DNA of 64,000 nucleotides from NCBI RefSeq assembly GCF_015476655.1, contig NZ_JABFHF010000002.1, positions 186,001-250,000 on the forward strand, in the 5' to 3' direction. The notes under the pieces are model-generated. The model made no database searches. It saw only the letters and a program-made list of their open reading frames with translations, and was not told where the DNA came from. Numbering within the stretch: the first letter of the stretch is position 1; every line of letters begins with the position of its first letter. Position numbers and translations under genes: made by a program. Of this stretch, positions 43,380 through 51,476 are shown piece after piece. This DNA is from Aquiflexum lacus (GTDB lineage: Bacteria; Bacteroidota; Bacteroidia; Cytophagales; Cyclobacteriaceae).

Positions 43380-43874
43380 TTAAAATTGAATTAGCACCTG
43401 ATTTTTTTCAACGCTTTGTCCTTTCTTGATTTTGACAGATTTGACTATCCCATCACCAGGGGATTTGAGAATGTTTTCCATTTTCATAGCTTCAAGAATC
43501 AAAACAGGGTCACCTTTTTTGACCTCATCCCCCTCTTTGACTTTAATATCAAAAATCAGTCCTGGCATTGGTGCTTTGATTTCTTTTGCAGCGTTATTTT
43601 GTAAATTATTCATCCCTAGTTTTTCCAACAAAAGATCAAACTTGTCCCTAATTCTTATTTCACAGGGTTTATTGTTGAGCTTTAGTTTTATCGTTTTTGT
43701 TTCACTGTCCAAACTTACCAATTCAAGGTTGTAAGACTGGTTTTGGTACAGCAAGTGGTAATGACGATCGCCTGTTTTTTTCAAGTCCCATTCCAGAATA
43801 TTCCCATTCACAGAGAGTATATCCTTGGATTTTTCTACCTCAAAAACTGAATTGTTGATACTAACTGAATACAT
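43380..43874 (-). CDS. Biotin carboxyl carrier protein subunit (acyl-CoA carboxylase)
   Basis: A 164-residue protein. The C-terminal biotinyl domain (about 92-164) has E-A-M-K-M-E-N with the biotin-accepting Lys131, preceded by 'IKAPMPGLIFDIKVKEGDEVKKGDPVLILE'. The N-terminal 90 residues form a beta-rich domain like that of the separate BCCP subunits of propionyl- or methylcrotonyl-type carboxylases of Bacteroidota. The partner carboxylase and transferase genes are not in this window, so the acyl-CoA substrate is unknown. Confidence 0.88.
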   Translation of the reverse strand: MYSVSINNSVFEVEKSKDILSVNGNILEWDLKKTGDRHYHLLYQNQSYNLELVSLDSETKTIKLKLNNKPCEIRIRDKFDLLLEKLGMNNLQNNAAKEIKAPMPGLIFDIKVKEGDEVKKGDPVLILEAMKMENILKSPGDGIVKSVKIKKGQSVEKNQVLIQF

Positions 43875-43922
43875 TTCTTTTAATTTGCGCTAAATATACA
43901 ATTAATCTTTAAATGCATTTTC

Positions 43923-46517
43923 ATGAGATTTTATAAACCAAATGCAGTCTTTTTTTTACTGTTGATTTTGATTTGGTCCTGCCAAGGTACCAAAAAGTTA
44001 GCCGAAACGGATCTGATAAATGATTCTGATCTTATGGAGGAAGTAGAGGCTACTGCTAAGGCAGGGTTGATCCAGTCACTTGAGCAACAGATCACTGAAT
44101 ACAAGGCTTCAAGAACAAGAGATTTTGATTTATTGCATACTGAACTTGATCTATCATTTGACTATGAAAACCAGTGGGTAAAAGGTGAGGCGATATTGAC
44201 TTTGAAGCCATATTTTTTTACCCAAAAAGAGCTGGTCCTTGATGCGAAGGATTTTGATATTCATGGATTTACCCTACTCGGAACTGAAGATGAAAGCAAA
44301 TTGAATTTTAAGTATAATTCTAAAAAGGTTACTGCTTTTTTGCCAAATGCAATCACAGCAAATGATACTATAAGGGTTAGGATCAAATATACTGCTAAGC
44401 CGAATGAAGGCACTGCACCGGGCAGTGCAGCAATCACGGATACCAAAGGTCTTTATTTTATAAATCCCAAAGGAGATGAAGCCAACAAGCCTACGTTGAT
44501 TTGGACACAGGGTGAGACTGAACATAACTCAAAGTGGTTTCCTACCATCGATTCCCCGAATGAAAGAATGACACAGGAAATCAGACTGACAGTTGATGAT
44601 AAATATCGGACAATCAGCAATGGTAGGCTCCAATCCAGCAATCCAAATCCTGATGGGACAAGAACGGACCATTGGATAATGGATTTGCCCCATGCGCCTT
44701 ACCTGGCAGCTGTAATCGTAGGTGATTATGTGGAAATAGAGGACAGTTGGGAGGGAATGCAGGTCAATTATTATGTCGAGAAAGAATTTGAAGAAGGGGC
44801 GAAAACAGTATTTAAAAATACTCCTGAAATGATCGGATTTTTTTCTGATCTCTTGGGAGTCAGGTATCCTTGGCAGAAATATGATCAGGTTGTTGTTCGT
44901 GATTTTGTATCAGGCGCTATGGAAAATACCACTATCACGGTATTCATGGAAGAACTTAACTTGGATGAACGTGGGGCTATAGATTCTGAATGGGATGGGA
45001 TTATTGCCCATGAATTGTTTCATCAATGGTTTGGGAATCTGGTGACAACAGAATCTTGGTCCAACCTTACCCTGAATGAAGCCTTTGCCAACTATTCGGA
45101 ATATCTGTGGTATGAGCACAAGGAAGGTAAAGATGATGCGGACATGCATCATATATCGGAGATGGAACAGTATTTCGATGAAGCCAAAACCAAACAAGAG
45201 GATCTGATCAGATTCTATTATGATAACAATGAAGATATGTTTGACAGTCATTCCTACGCCAAAGGCGGAAGGATTCTTCATATGTTAAGAAGGTATCTTG
45301 GTGATGAAGCTTTTTTTGCATCTTTTAATCATTATTTAAATAATCATGCTTTTTCCTCAGTAGAAGTGCATGATTTAAGGCTGGCTTTTGAGCAAGTTAC
45401 AGGTCAGGATTTGAACTGGTTTTTTAATCAGTGGTTTTTGGATTCCGGGCATCCCATATTGGAATACGAGGTGGATTACAGCCAACCGGACAACCTTCTT
45501 CTCACGGTAGCTCAGAGACAGGATTTTGAAATTACGCCTTTGTACAAAATACCTTTTAAGGTAAGCTGGTACGATGGGGGACAGCGATTTGAAAAGGAAT
45601 TGGTATTAGATAAAGCTTGGCAACAATTTGCAATTGAAAATGTGACGCTTGTGAAATCCCTATATTTTGATGAAGCATCTGAGATTTTGGCTGAAAAGAA
45701 ATCCTATAGGGGGAAGGAATTTTTTTTAGATCAATACCGTAACTCAACCCTGGGCGTAGCAAGATATGAAGCTATTGATAGTTTAGGAACCATGTTTGCG
45801 GATGCTGAGGATGTCATCGATTTAATTGGAATCGGTTTGAAGGATGATTTTTGGGCAATAAGAGAACTATCTCTAATGAAAATAGCTGAAAATCCCGAGT
45901 GGATGGAATTAATTACCAATTTGGAAGATATGCTTTTTGAAATAGCAGAAAATGATCCCAAAAATACAGTTAGACTGGGGGCTATCGAATTATTGTCCGC
46001 CATAGATCCTGACAAGTATTCTCCTGCCTTTTTAAGGTGGATGAACCACCCTTCTTACTATGTTGCAGGAGCGGCTTTAGGGGCATATCTTGAAAACGCA
46101 GGTAATTTAAACAGGGAAGCGATTGCTTCAAGATTTGAAGATGAAAAGAACATCAGGCTATTGGTCGCTCTTGCCGATTATTATATTTCAGAAAGTGTAG
46201 GAGAAAAGAGTAATTGGTTCAATGACAAATTGGAAATATTGAGCGGTCAGTCATTGTATTACTTTCTGGGATATTATGGAGATTATTTTGCCAAAAACAC
46301 CAATGAAGATACAGGCAGTGCGATTAAGAATCTTTCCAACCTTGCTTCAAAGCACCATGCCAGTTATGTCAGAATTGCAGCATTTATGGGACTTTTTGGT
46401 TTTATAGATGAACCAGGGGTTTTGGAAATGGCTAAAAAAAGCTATGAAGAAGAAAGCGATGATTTTGCAAAGAGGTACAAGGAATTTTTCCTTTCCACAT
46501 ACATTGAAGAAAATTAA
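43923..46517 (+). CDS. M1 family metallopeptidase, lipoprotein, with HEAT-like C-terminal region
   Basis: An 864-residue exported lipoprotein (lipobox I-W-S-C, Cys20). Aminopeptidase N-like domains: N-terminal beta saddle, G-A-M-E-N substrate motif (331-335), zinc motif H-E-L-F-H (363-367) with the third ligand Glu386 in 'LNEAFANY'. The catalytic set is complete. From about 560 a beta-sandwich is followed by helical repeats ('DFWAIRELSLMKIAENPEW', 'NTVRLGAIELLSAI', 'YVAGAALGAYLENAG') resembling HEAT units. It likely trims peptides at the cell surface or in the periplasm. Divergent from the BCCP gene by 48 bp. Confidence 0.9.
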   Translation: MRFYKPNAVFFLLLILIWSCQGTKKLAETDLINDSDLMEEVEATAKAGLIQSLEQQITEYKASRTRDFDLLHTELDLSFDYENQWVKGEAILTLKPYFFTQKELVLDAKDFDIHGFTLLGTEDESKLNFKYNSKKVTAFLPNAITANDTIRVRIKYTAKPNEGTAPGSAAITDTKGLYFINPKGDEANKPTLIWTQGETEHNSKWFPTIDSPNERMTQEIRLTVDDKYRTISNGRLQSSNPNPDGTRTDHWIMDLPHAPYLAAVIVGDYVEIEDSWEGMQVNYYVEKEFEEGAKTVFKNTPEMIGFFSDLLGVRYPWQKYDQVVVRDFVSGAMENTTITVFMEELNLDERGAIDSEWDGIIAHELFHQWFGNLVTTESWSNLTLNEAFANYSEYLWYEHKEGKDDADMHHISEMEQYFDEAKTKQEDLIRFYYDNNEDMFDSHSYAKGGRILHMLRRYLGDEAFFASFNHYLNNHAFSSVEVHDLRLAFEQVTGQDLNWFFNQWFLDSGHPILEYEVDYSQPDNLLLTVAQRQDFEITPLYKIPFKVSWYDGGQRFEKELVLDKAWQQFAIENVTLVKSLYFDEASEILAEKKSYRGKEFFLDQYRNSTLGVARYEAIDSLGTMFADAEDVIDLIGIGLKDDFWAIRELSLMKIAENPEWMELITNLEDMLFEIAENDPKNTVRLGAIELLSAIDPDKYSPAFLRWMNHPSYYVAGAALGAYLENAGNLNREAIASRFEDEKNIRLLVALADYYISESVGEKSNWFNDKLEILSGQSLYYFLGYYGDYFAKNTNEDTGSAIKNLSNLASKHHASYVRIAAFMGLFGFIDEPGVLEMAKKSYEEESDDFAKRYKEFFLSTYIEEN

Positions 46518-46581
46518 ATACTTGATTTTTATAGGGTTAAATTAGGTCTTCAAAAATAACTTTGAAATTTTTTGACATTAT

Positions 46582-46612
46582 TTTGAATGTTTAGGAAAAG
46601 GGTATAATTTTG
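46582..46612 (+). promoter_or_regulatory. Canonical promoter of the tRNA-Tyr/Gly/Thr-tuf unit
   Basis: TTTG (46582-46585), 19-base spacer, TAATTTTG (46605-46612): an exact fit to the Bacteroidota -33/-7 pattern. It lies 57 bases before the tRNA-Tyr gene. Confidence 0.8.
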
Positions 46613-46669
46613 CCATCCGTTAAGAAAGATAATAGACCAAAATTAGCTGATTCTTAGCAGGTAACAGTT

Positions 46670-46752
46670 GGGGGAATACCAAAGCGGCCAACTGGGACGG
46701 ACTGTAAATCCGTTGACTTATGTCTTCACAGGTTCGAATCCTGTTTCCCCCA
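46670..46752 (+). tRNA. tRNA-Tyr (anticodon GTA)
   Basis: An 83-nt cloverleaf with acceptor GGGGGAA / TTCCCCC, a long variable arm (type II), T-loop GGTTCGAATCC and anticodon GTA at 46704-46706 (ACTGTAAATC). The CCA end is not fully encoded. First of three tRNAs in front of tuf. Confidence 0.95.
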
Positions 46753-46802
46753 CGAATGTGAAATGCGAAATATTTTCGTAGTTTTGCACAACGTTTCAAA
46801 AA

Positions 46803-46875
46803 GCGGGAGTAGCTCAGTTGGTAGAGCGGCAGCCTTCCAAGCTGCAGGTCGCGGGTTCGAGCCTCGTCTCCCGCT
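46803..46875 (+). tRNA. tRNA-Gly (anticodon TCC)
   Basis: A 73-nt cloverleaf with acceptor GCGGGAG / CTCCCGC, D-loop AGCTCAGTTGGTAGAGC, anticodon TCC at 46836-46838 and T-loop GGGTTCGAGCC. Discriminator T. Only 50 bases separate it from tRNA-Tyr. Confidence 0.96.
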
Positions 46876-46907
46876 CTATGCTTTTATAAGCAGAGCGAAT
46901 GTTACCA

Positions 46908-46979
46908 GCCGACGTAGCTCAGTGGTAGAGTACTTCCTTGGTAAGGAAGGGGTCACGGGTTCAAATCCCGTCGTTGGCT
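46908..46979 (+). tRNA. tRNA-Thr (anticodon GGT)
   Basis: A 72-nt cloverleaf with acceptor GCCGACG / CGTTGGC (one G-T pair), anticodon GGT at 46940-46942 in CTTCC-TTGGTAA-GGAAG, and T-loop GGGTTCAAATCCC. It ends 61 bases before the tuf start and is probably processed from the same precursor. Confidence 0.96.
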
Positions 46980-47040
46980 CTGAAACATTGTAAAAATTAA
47001 ATTATTCATATCTTAAAACTAAAACAGAGGATTTTCACGC

Positions 47041-48228
47041 ATGGCAAAAGCAACCTTTGACCGTTCCAAACCGCACGTTAATATCGGTACGATTGGTCAC
47101 GTAGACCATGGAAAGACAACTTTGACTGCTGCCATTACCACAGTTTTGGCGAAAAAAGGTCTTTCTGAATTAAGAGATTTTTCTTCAATTGACAACGCTC
47201 CTGAAGAAAAAGAAAGAGGTATCACTATCAATACTTCACACGTAGAGTATCAAACTGAAAAGAGACACTACGCTCACGTTGACTGTCCTGGTCACGCAGA
47301 TTATGTAAAGAACATGGTAACTGGTGCCGCTCAGATGGATGGCGCTATCCTAGTGGTAGCTGCAACTGATGGACCAATGCCACAGACTAGAGAACACATT
47401 CTTCTTGCACGTCAAGTAGGTGTTCCAGCTCTAGTAGTATTCCTAAACAAAGTGGACATGGTCGATGACCCTGAGCTTCTTGAATTGGTAGAGATGGAAG
47501 TTAGAGAACTTCTTTCTTTCTATGATTTCGATGGAGATAATATTCCAGTAATTTCTGGATCTGCTCTTGGTGCACTTAATGGTGAAGCAAAATGGGAAGA
47601 TACAGTAATGGAATTGATGAATGCAGTCGATGAGTTCATTCCAATTCCAGAGCGTTTGATTGACAAAGATTTCTTGATGCCTGTTGAAGATGTGTTCTCG
47701 ATTACAGGTCGTGGTACAGTTGCGACAGGTAGAATTGAAAGAGGAGTAATCAATTCAGGTGATCCTGTAGATATTATTGGTATGGGTGCTGAAGGTCTCA
47801 AATCAACCGTTACCGGTGTTGAGATGTTCCGTAAAATCCTTGACAGAGGTGAAGCAGGTGATAACGTAGGTCTTTTATTGAGAGGTATTGAAAAATCTCA
47901 AATCAGAAGAGGTATGATTATCTGTAAACCAGGTTCTGTTAAGCCTCATTCCCACTTTAAGGCTGAAGTCTACGTTCTTTCAAAAGAAGAAGGTGGTCGT
48001 CACACGCCATTCTTCAACAAATATCGTCCTCAGTTCTATTTAAGAACCACTGACGTAACAGGCGAAATCAAACTTCCTGAGAATGTTGAAATGGTTATGC
48101 CAGGTGATAACATCACCATTGAAGTAAACTTATTGAATGCAGTAGCACTTGAGAAGGGTCTACGATTCGCTATCCGTGAGGGTGGTAGAACTGTAGGTGC
48201 AGGTCAGGTGACTGAAATTCTTGACTAA
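47041..48228 (+). CDS. tuf: Elongation factor Tu
   Basis: A 395-residue translational GTPase. G1 'GHVDHGKTT', G2 region '[14 protein letters not shown]', G3 '[12 protein letters not shown]', G4 'NKVD', G5 'SGSALGA', then domains II and III ending '[15 protein letters not shown]'. It delivers aminoacyl-tRNA to the ribosome. Coding sequence continues from a tRNA cluster and ends in a strong terminator, giving a tRNA-tuf unit. Codon use (many GGT, AAC, GTA) is that of a highly expressed gene. Confidence 0.98.
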   Translation: MAKATFDRSKPHVNIGTIGHVDHGKTTLTAAITTVLAKKGLSELRDFSSIDNAPEEKERGITINTSHVEYQTEKRHYAHVDCPGHADYVKNMVTGAAQMDGAILVVAATDGPMPQTREHILLARQVGVPALVVFLNKVDMVDDPELLELVEMEVRELLSFYDFDGDNIPVISGSALGALNGEAKWEDTVMELMNAVDEFIPIPERLIDKDFLMPVEDVFSITGRGTVATGRIERGVINSGDPVDIIGMGAEGLKSTVTGVEMFRKILDRGEAGDNVGLLLRGIEKSQIRRGMIICKPGSVKPHSHFKAEVYVLSKEEGGRHTPFFNKYRPQFYLRTTDVTGEIKLPENVEMVMPGDNITIEVNLLNAVALEKGLRFAIREGGRTVGAGQVTEILD

Positions 48229-48250
48229 CAATCAAGAGTTCAATATATTT

Positions 48251-48286
48251 CAAATGCGATCCCAAATATTTTTGGGATCGCATTTG
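48251..48286 (+). terminator. tuf terminator whose last bases form the next promoter's -33 box
   Basis: Perfect 16-bp stem CAAATGCGATCCCAAA / TTTGGGATCGCATTTG with loop TATT, followed by TTTCTT. The final TTTG of the stem is also the -33 element of the tRNA-Trp promoter. Confidence 0.92.
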
Positions 48287-48314
48287 TTTCTTAACCCTAT
48301 TCTAACTAATTTTG
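48283..48314 (+). promoter_or_regulatory. Promoter of the tRNA-Trp-secE-nusG-ribosomal protein unit
   Basis: TTTG (48283-48286), 20-base spacer, TAATTTTG (48307-48314), 27 bases before tRNA-Trp. The -33 box overlaps the tuf terminator stem. Confidence 0.7.
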
Positions 48315-48341
48315 CGTTCCTTTTGAGAACCAAAATTCTCT

Positions 48342-48412
48342 ACGGGCATAGTTCAATGGCAGAATAGCGGTCTCCAAAACCGTTGATGGGAGTTCGAATC
48401 TCTCTGCCCGTG
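48342..48412 (+). tRNA. tRNA-Trp (anticodon CCA)
   Basis: A 71-nt cloverleaf with acceptor ACGGGCA / TGCCCGT, anticodon CCA at 48374-48376 (GTCTCCAAAAC), T-loop GAGTTCGAATCTC and discriminator G. It is 17 bases upstream of secE, the usual Trp-secE linkage. Confidence 0.96.
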
Positions 48413-48429
48413 CACAAAATAAGTGAATC

Positions 48430-48618
48430 ATGAATATTAAAAGTTTTGTAGTCGAATCCATTGATGAAATGAAAAATAAGGTCACTTGGCCTTCTTATTC
48501 ATTTCTGCAGAACAGTGCTGTATTGGTTATTGTTGCATCTCTCATTTTTGCCCTTGTAATTGGGGTGATTGATTTAGGATTCGAGAATTTAATGAAGTGG
48601 TTTTACGATTTATTCTAA
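48430..48618 (+). CDS. secE: Preprotein translocase subunit SecE
   Basis: A 62-residue single-span protein with the conserved 'S(I/V)DEMKNKVTWPSYSFLQNS' amphipathic helix and one C-terminal membrane segment (about 29-53, 'AVLVIVASLIFALVIGVIDLGF'). It stabilises SecY. Short one-helix form, as usual outside gammaproteobacteria. First gene after tRNA-Trp, 16 bases before nusG. Confidence 0.95.
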   Translation: MNIKSFVVESIDEMKNKVTWPSYSFLQNSAVLVIVASLIFALVIGVIDLGFENLMKWFYDLF

Positions 48619-48634
48619 TTGAATTTTATTACTG

Positions 48635-49192
48635 ATGGCTGAACATAAGTGGTACGTACTTAGGGTGGTAGCTGGACAAGAGAAAAAAACCAAGGTTTAC
48701 TTGGATAATGAAATTGTCCGTCAAAAACTTGAGGATTATATTCCTGAAGTATTGATACCCTCAGAAAAAGTTTACGAAATGCGCAATGGTAAAAAAAGAG
48801 TCAGGGAAAGAAATTTCTTTCCGGGCTATGTTTTGGTCAATGCGGATATTACTTACGGTGAGGCCAATCACGTAATTACAAGTATCCCGGGTGTCATCGG
48901 GTTTTTAGGGTCAAGCACAGGGGGAGCTTCCAAAACCCCTGAACCATTACGACAATCAGAAATCAATAGGATCTTAGGTCGTGTTGAAGAGATTGATGAG
49001 TTTGCCGAAAAACTTGATACGCCATTTATAGTTGGAGAGACCGTTAAAGTAATGGACGGTCCTTTCAGTGGTTTCTCGGGTACAATAGAAGAGGTGTTTG
49101 AGGACAAGAAGAAATTGAATGTTATGGTCAAGATCTTTGGTAGGAACACACCTGTTGAATTAAACTTTATACAAGTAGAAAAACAAGATTAA
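48635..49192 (+). CDS. nusG: Transcription termination/antitermination protein NusG
   Basis: A 185-residue protein: NGN domain '[22 protein letters not shown]' with '[13 protein letters not shown]', 'PGVIGFLG', and a C-terminal KOW domain '[21 protein letters not shown]'. It binds RNA polymerase and couples it to ribosomes or Rho. Three bases before rplK. Confidence 0.97.
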   Translation: MAEHKWYVLRVVAGQEKKTKVYLDNEIVRQKLEDYIPEVLIPSEKVYEMRNGKKRVRERNFFPGYVLVNADITYGEANHVITSIPGVIGFLGSSTGGASKTPEPLRQSEINRILGRVEEIDEFAEKLDTPFIVGETVKVMDGPFSGFSGTIEEVFEDKKKLNVMVKIFGRNTPVELNFIQVEKQD

Positions 49193-49195
49193 GAA

Positions 49196-49639
49196 ATGGC
49201 TAAGGAAATCACTGGTTATGTGAAATTACAGGTGAAAGGTGGCCAGGCAAATCCATCACCTCCGGTAGGTCCGGCTCTTGGTTCCAAGGGCTTGAACATC
49301 ATGGAGTTCTGTAAGCAGTTTAATGCCCGTACCCAAGACAAAATGGGTCAGGTGTTGCCTGTTTTGATTACTGTTTTCTCTGATAAATCTTTTGAATTTG
49401 TTGTAAAAACTCCGCCAGCTGCAAATATGCTGATCGAGGCAGCAAAAATAAAAGGTGGTTCAGCAGAGCCAAACAGGAAAAAAGTAGGATCAGTTACCTG
49501 GGATCAGGTAAAGGAAATTGCTCAGGTGAAAATGCCTGACTTAAACGCTTTCAAAGTGGAATCTGCCATGAAAATGATTGCAGGTACTGCTAGAAGTATG
49601 GGTATCACTGTATCCGGTAAAGCTCCTTGGGAGGAATAA
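49196..49639 (+). CDS. rplK: 50S ribosomal protein L11
   Basis: A 147-residue protein. '[35 protein letters not shown]' and the C-terminal RNA-binding '[14 protein letters not shown]' are diagnostic. It belongs to the GTPase-associated centre and is needed for the stringent response. Twelve bases before rplA. Confidence 0.97.
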   Translation: MAKEITGYVKLQVKGGQANPSPPVGPALGSKGLNIMEFCKQFNARTQDKMGQVLPVLITVFSDKSFEFVVKTPPAANMLIEAAKIKGGSAEPNRKKVGSVTWDQVKEIAQVKMPDLNAFKVESAMKMIAGTARSMGITVSGKAPWEE

Positions 49640-49651
49640 TTTAAAAACACT

Positions 49652-50350
49652 ATGGCTAAGTTAACAAAAAAGCAAAAAGAAGCTCTTTCTAAGTACGACC
49701 CAAGCCAGCAGTACTCCCTGGAGGATGCTTCTTCAATCGTTAAGGATATTTCTTTGACCAAATTTGATGCTTCTGTCGATATCGATGTCCGTTTGGGTGT
49801 CGATCCTCGAAAAGCGGATCAAATGGTAAGAGGTGTCGTTGCCTTACCTCACGGTACAGGCAAGGATGTAAAGGTATTGGTCCTTTGTACTCCTGACAAA
49901 CAAGAAGAGGCTAAAGAAGCTGGTGCAGATTATGTAGGTCTTGACGACTATATTGCTAAAATCGAAGGCGGATGGACTGACATTGATGTCATCATCACAA
50001 TGCCAAACGTAATGGCAAAAGTTGGTAGACTAGGTAGAGTTTTAGGACCAAGAGGCTTGATGCCTAATCCTAAATCAGGAACAGTTACTTTAGATGTTGG
50101 AAAAGCTGTAAAAGAAGTAAAGGCTGGTAAGATCGATTTCAAAGTAGATAAATTCGGTATTATTCACGCTAGTGTTGGAAAGGTTTCTTTCGACCCTGAA
50201 AAAATTCAGGATAACGTTCAAGAACTTATAAACACTATTTCTAAGTTGAAGCCATCTTCATCAAAAGGTACTTATTTCAAGAGTATTCATTTGTCCAGCA
50301 CAATGTCTCCTGGAATCAAAGTAGATAAAGGAAGTATTCAAGGTATCTAA
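49652..50350 (+). CDS. rplA: 50S ribosomal protein L1
   Basis: A 232-residue protein with '[24 protein letters not shown]', '[29 protein letters not shown]' and '[11 protein letters not shown]'. L1-stalk protein and, in E. coli, translational repressor of the L11-L1 message. The start of rplJ follows after two bases, so L1 and L10 are not separated by a leader of the E. coli type. Confidence 0.97.
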   Translation: MAKLTKKQKEALSKYDPSQQYSLEDASSIVKDISLTKFDASVDIDVRLGVDPRKADQMVRGVVALPHGTGKDVKVLVLCTPDKQEEAKEAGADYVGLDDYIAKIEGGWTDIDVIITMPNVMAKVGRLGRVLGPRGLMPNPKSGTVTLDVGKAVKEVKAGKIDFKVDKFGIIHASVGKVSFDPEKIQDNVQELINTISKLKPSSSKGTYFKSIHLSSTMSPGIKVDKGSIQGI

Positions 50351-50352
50351 TT

Positions 50353-50889
50353 ATGACTAGAGAAGAAAAATTAGAAATAATCGAAAGTCTTACCGAGAAA
50401 TTTAAGGAAAACCCTTATTTCTACATTACAGATGCATCTGGATTCAATGTGGCTCAGGTAAATTCTTTCAGAAGAACATGCTATGAGAAAGGTGTGGAGT
50501 ACAAGGTTTATAAAAATACGCTTATTGCGAAAGCTTTAGAAAATCTTGATGCTGATTACACTGAACTCACTGATAAGGCTCTAAAAGGATTTTCAGGAAT
50601 CATCTTCACCAAAGAAGTTGGTAACCTTCCTGCAAAAGTTCTTTTGGATTTTAGAAAAAAGCTAGGTAAAAAAGAAACCAGACCGGTTTTTAAGGGAGCT
50701 TCAATTGACTCTGACATTTTTGTTGGAGAAAATCAGCTCGAGATGTTGTCAACTCTGAAGTCGAAGCAGGAACTTTTGGGAGATGTTATTGGATTGCTCC
50801 AATCACCCGCCAAAAATCTTATTTCAGCACTGCAAAGTGGACAGAATACCATCGCTGGGCTTGTTAAAGCCCTTTCTGAAAAAGAATAA
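50353..50889 (+). CDS. rplJ: 50S ribosomal protein L10
   Basis: A 178-residue stalk-base protein: 'EKLEIIESLTEKFKENPYFYITDASGFNVAQVNSFRR' and 'VEYKVYKNTLIAKAL' match the L10 globular domain; the C-terminal helix that binds L7/L12 dimers is 'NLISALQSGQNTIAGLVKALSEK'. Located between L1 and L7/L12. Confidence 0.96.
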   Translation: MTREEKLEIIESLTEKFKENPYFYITDASGFNVAQVNSFRRTCYEKGVEYKVYKNTLIAKALENLDADYTELTDKALKGFSGIIFTKEVGNLPAKVLLDFRKKLGKKETRPVFKGASIDSDIFVGENQLEMLSTLKSKQELLGDVIGLLQSPAKNLISALQSGQNTIAGLVKALSEKE

Positions 50890-50937
50890 TCAATTTCAAA
50901 AATTTTAATTTAAAACAACAATCTAAATATTAATACA

Positions 50938-51321
50938 ATGGCAGATCTTAAACAACTTGCTGATCAGTTGGTAAACTTGACTGTAAAAGAAGTAAAAGAA
51001 TTGGCTGATATACTTAAAGACGAGTATGGCATTGAACCTGCAGCTGCTGCAGTAGCTGTTGCTGCATCAGGTGCTGGTGCCGGTGATGCTGGTGCTGCTG
51101 AAGAAGAAAAAACATCTTTTGATGTTATTTTGAAAGCTCCAGGAGGTGCTAAACTTGCTGTGGTTAAATTGGTGAAAGAATTGACCGGACTTGGCTTGAA
51201 AGAAGCTAAAGAATTGGTTGATAGCGCACCAAAAGCAGTAAAAGAAGGTATCGCTAAAGACGAGGCTGAAGGTTTGAAAAAGTCTCTTGAAGAAGCTGGT
51301 GCTGAAGTAGAAATCAAATAA
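50938..51321 (+). CDS. rplL: 50S ribosomal protein L7/L12
   Basis: A 127-residue acidic stalk protein: N-terminal dimerisation helices '[21 protein letters not shown]', an Ala/Gly-rich hinge (about 38-58) and the C-terminal factor-binding domain '[41 protein letters not shown]'. Recruits translational GTPases. Followed by two hairpins before rpoB. Confidence 0.97.
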   Translation: MADLKQLADQLVNLTVKEVKELADILKDEYGIEPAAAAVAVAASGAGAGDAGAAEEEKTSFDVILKAPGGAKLAVVKLVKELTGLGLKEAKELVDSAPKAVKEGIAKDEAEGLKKSLEEAGAEVEIK

Positions 51322-51325
51322 TTTG

Positions 51326-51389
51326 AATAACCTTTCCCTTTAGGTAAAGGTTATTCTATTAGACCTGACTTTATTAGTCAGGTCTTTTC
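51326..51389 (+). terminator. Two tandem hairpins between rplL and rpoB
   Basis: Hairpin 1: AATAACCTTT / AAAGGTTATT (51326-51355) with a 10-base loop. Hairpin 2: AGACCTGACT-ttatt-AGTCAGGTCT (51361-51385) followed by TTTT. The second has the full form of an intrinsic terminator. Partial termination here would lower RNA polymerase subunit synthesis relative to L7/L12, as the attenuator does in E. coli; that role is an inference. Confidence 0.8.
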
Positions 51390-51476
51390 CTGTTTATGCT
51401 CAGGTAAAAAATTGCATTATTTCAAGCGAAATTTGTCGCTTTCCATTAATTATTATCACTATAAACTTATACTGCC

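Noticed and set aside
46653-46980. Protein-coding reading across the tRNA cluster
   Set aside because: A 76-codon frame starting at 46763 runs through the tRNA-Gly and tRNA-Thr genes; the tRNA structures explain the sequence fully.
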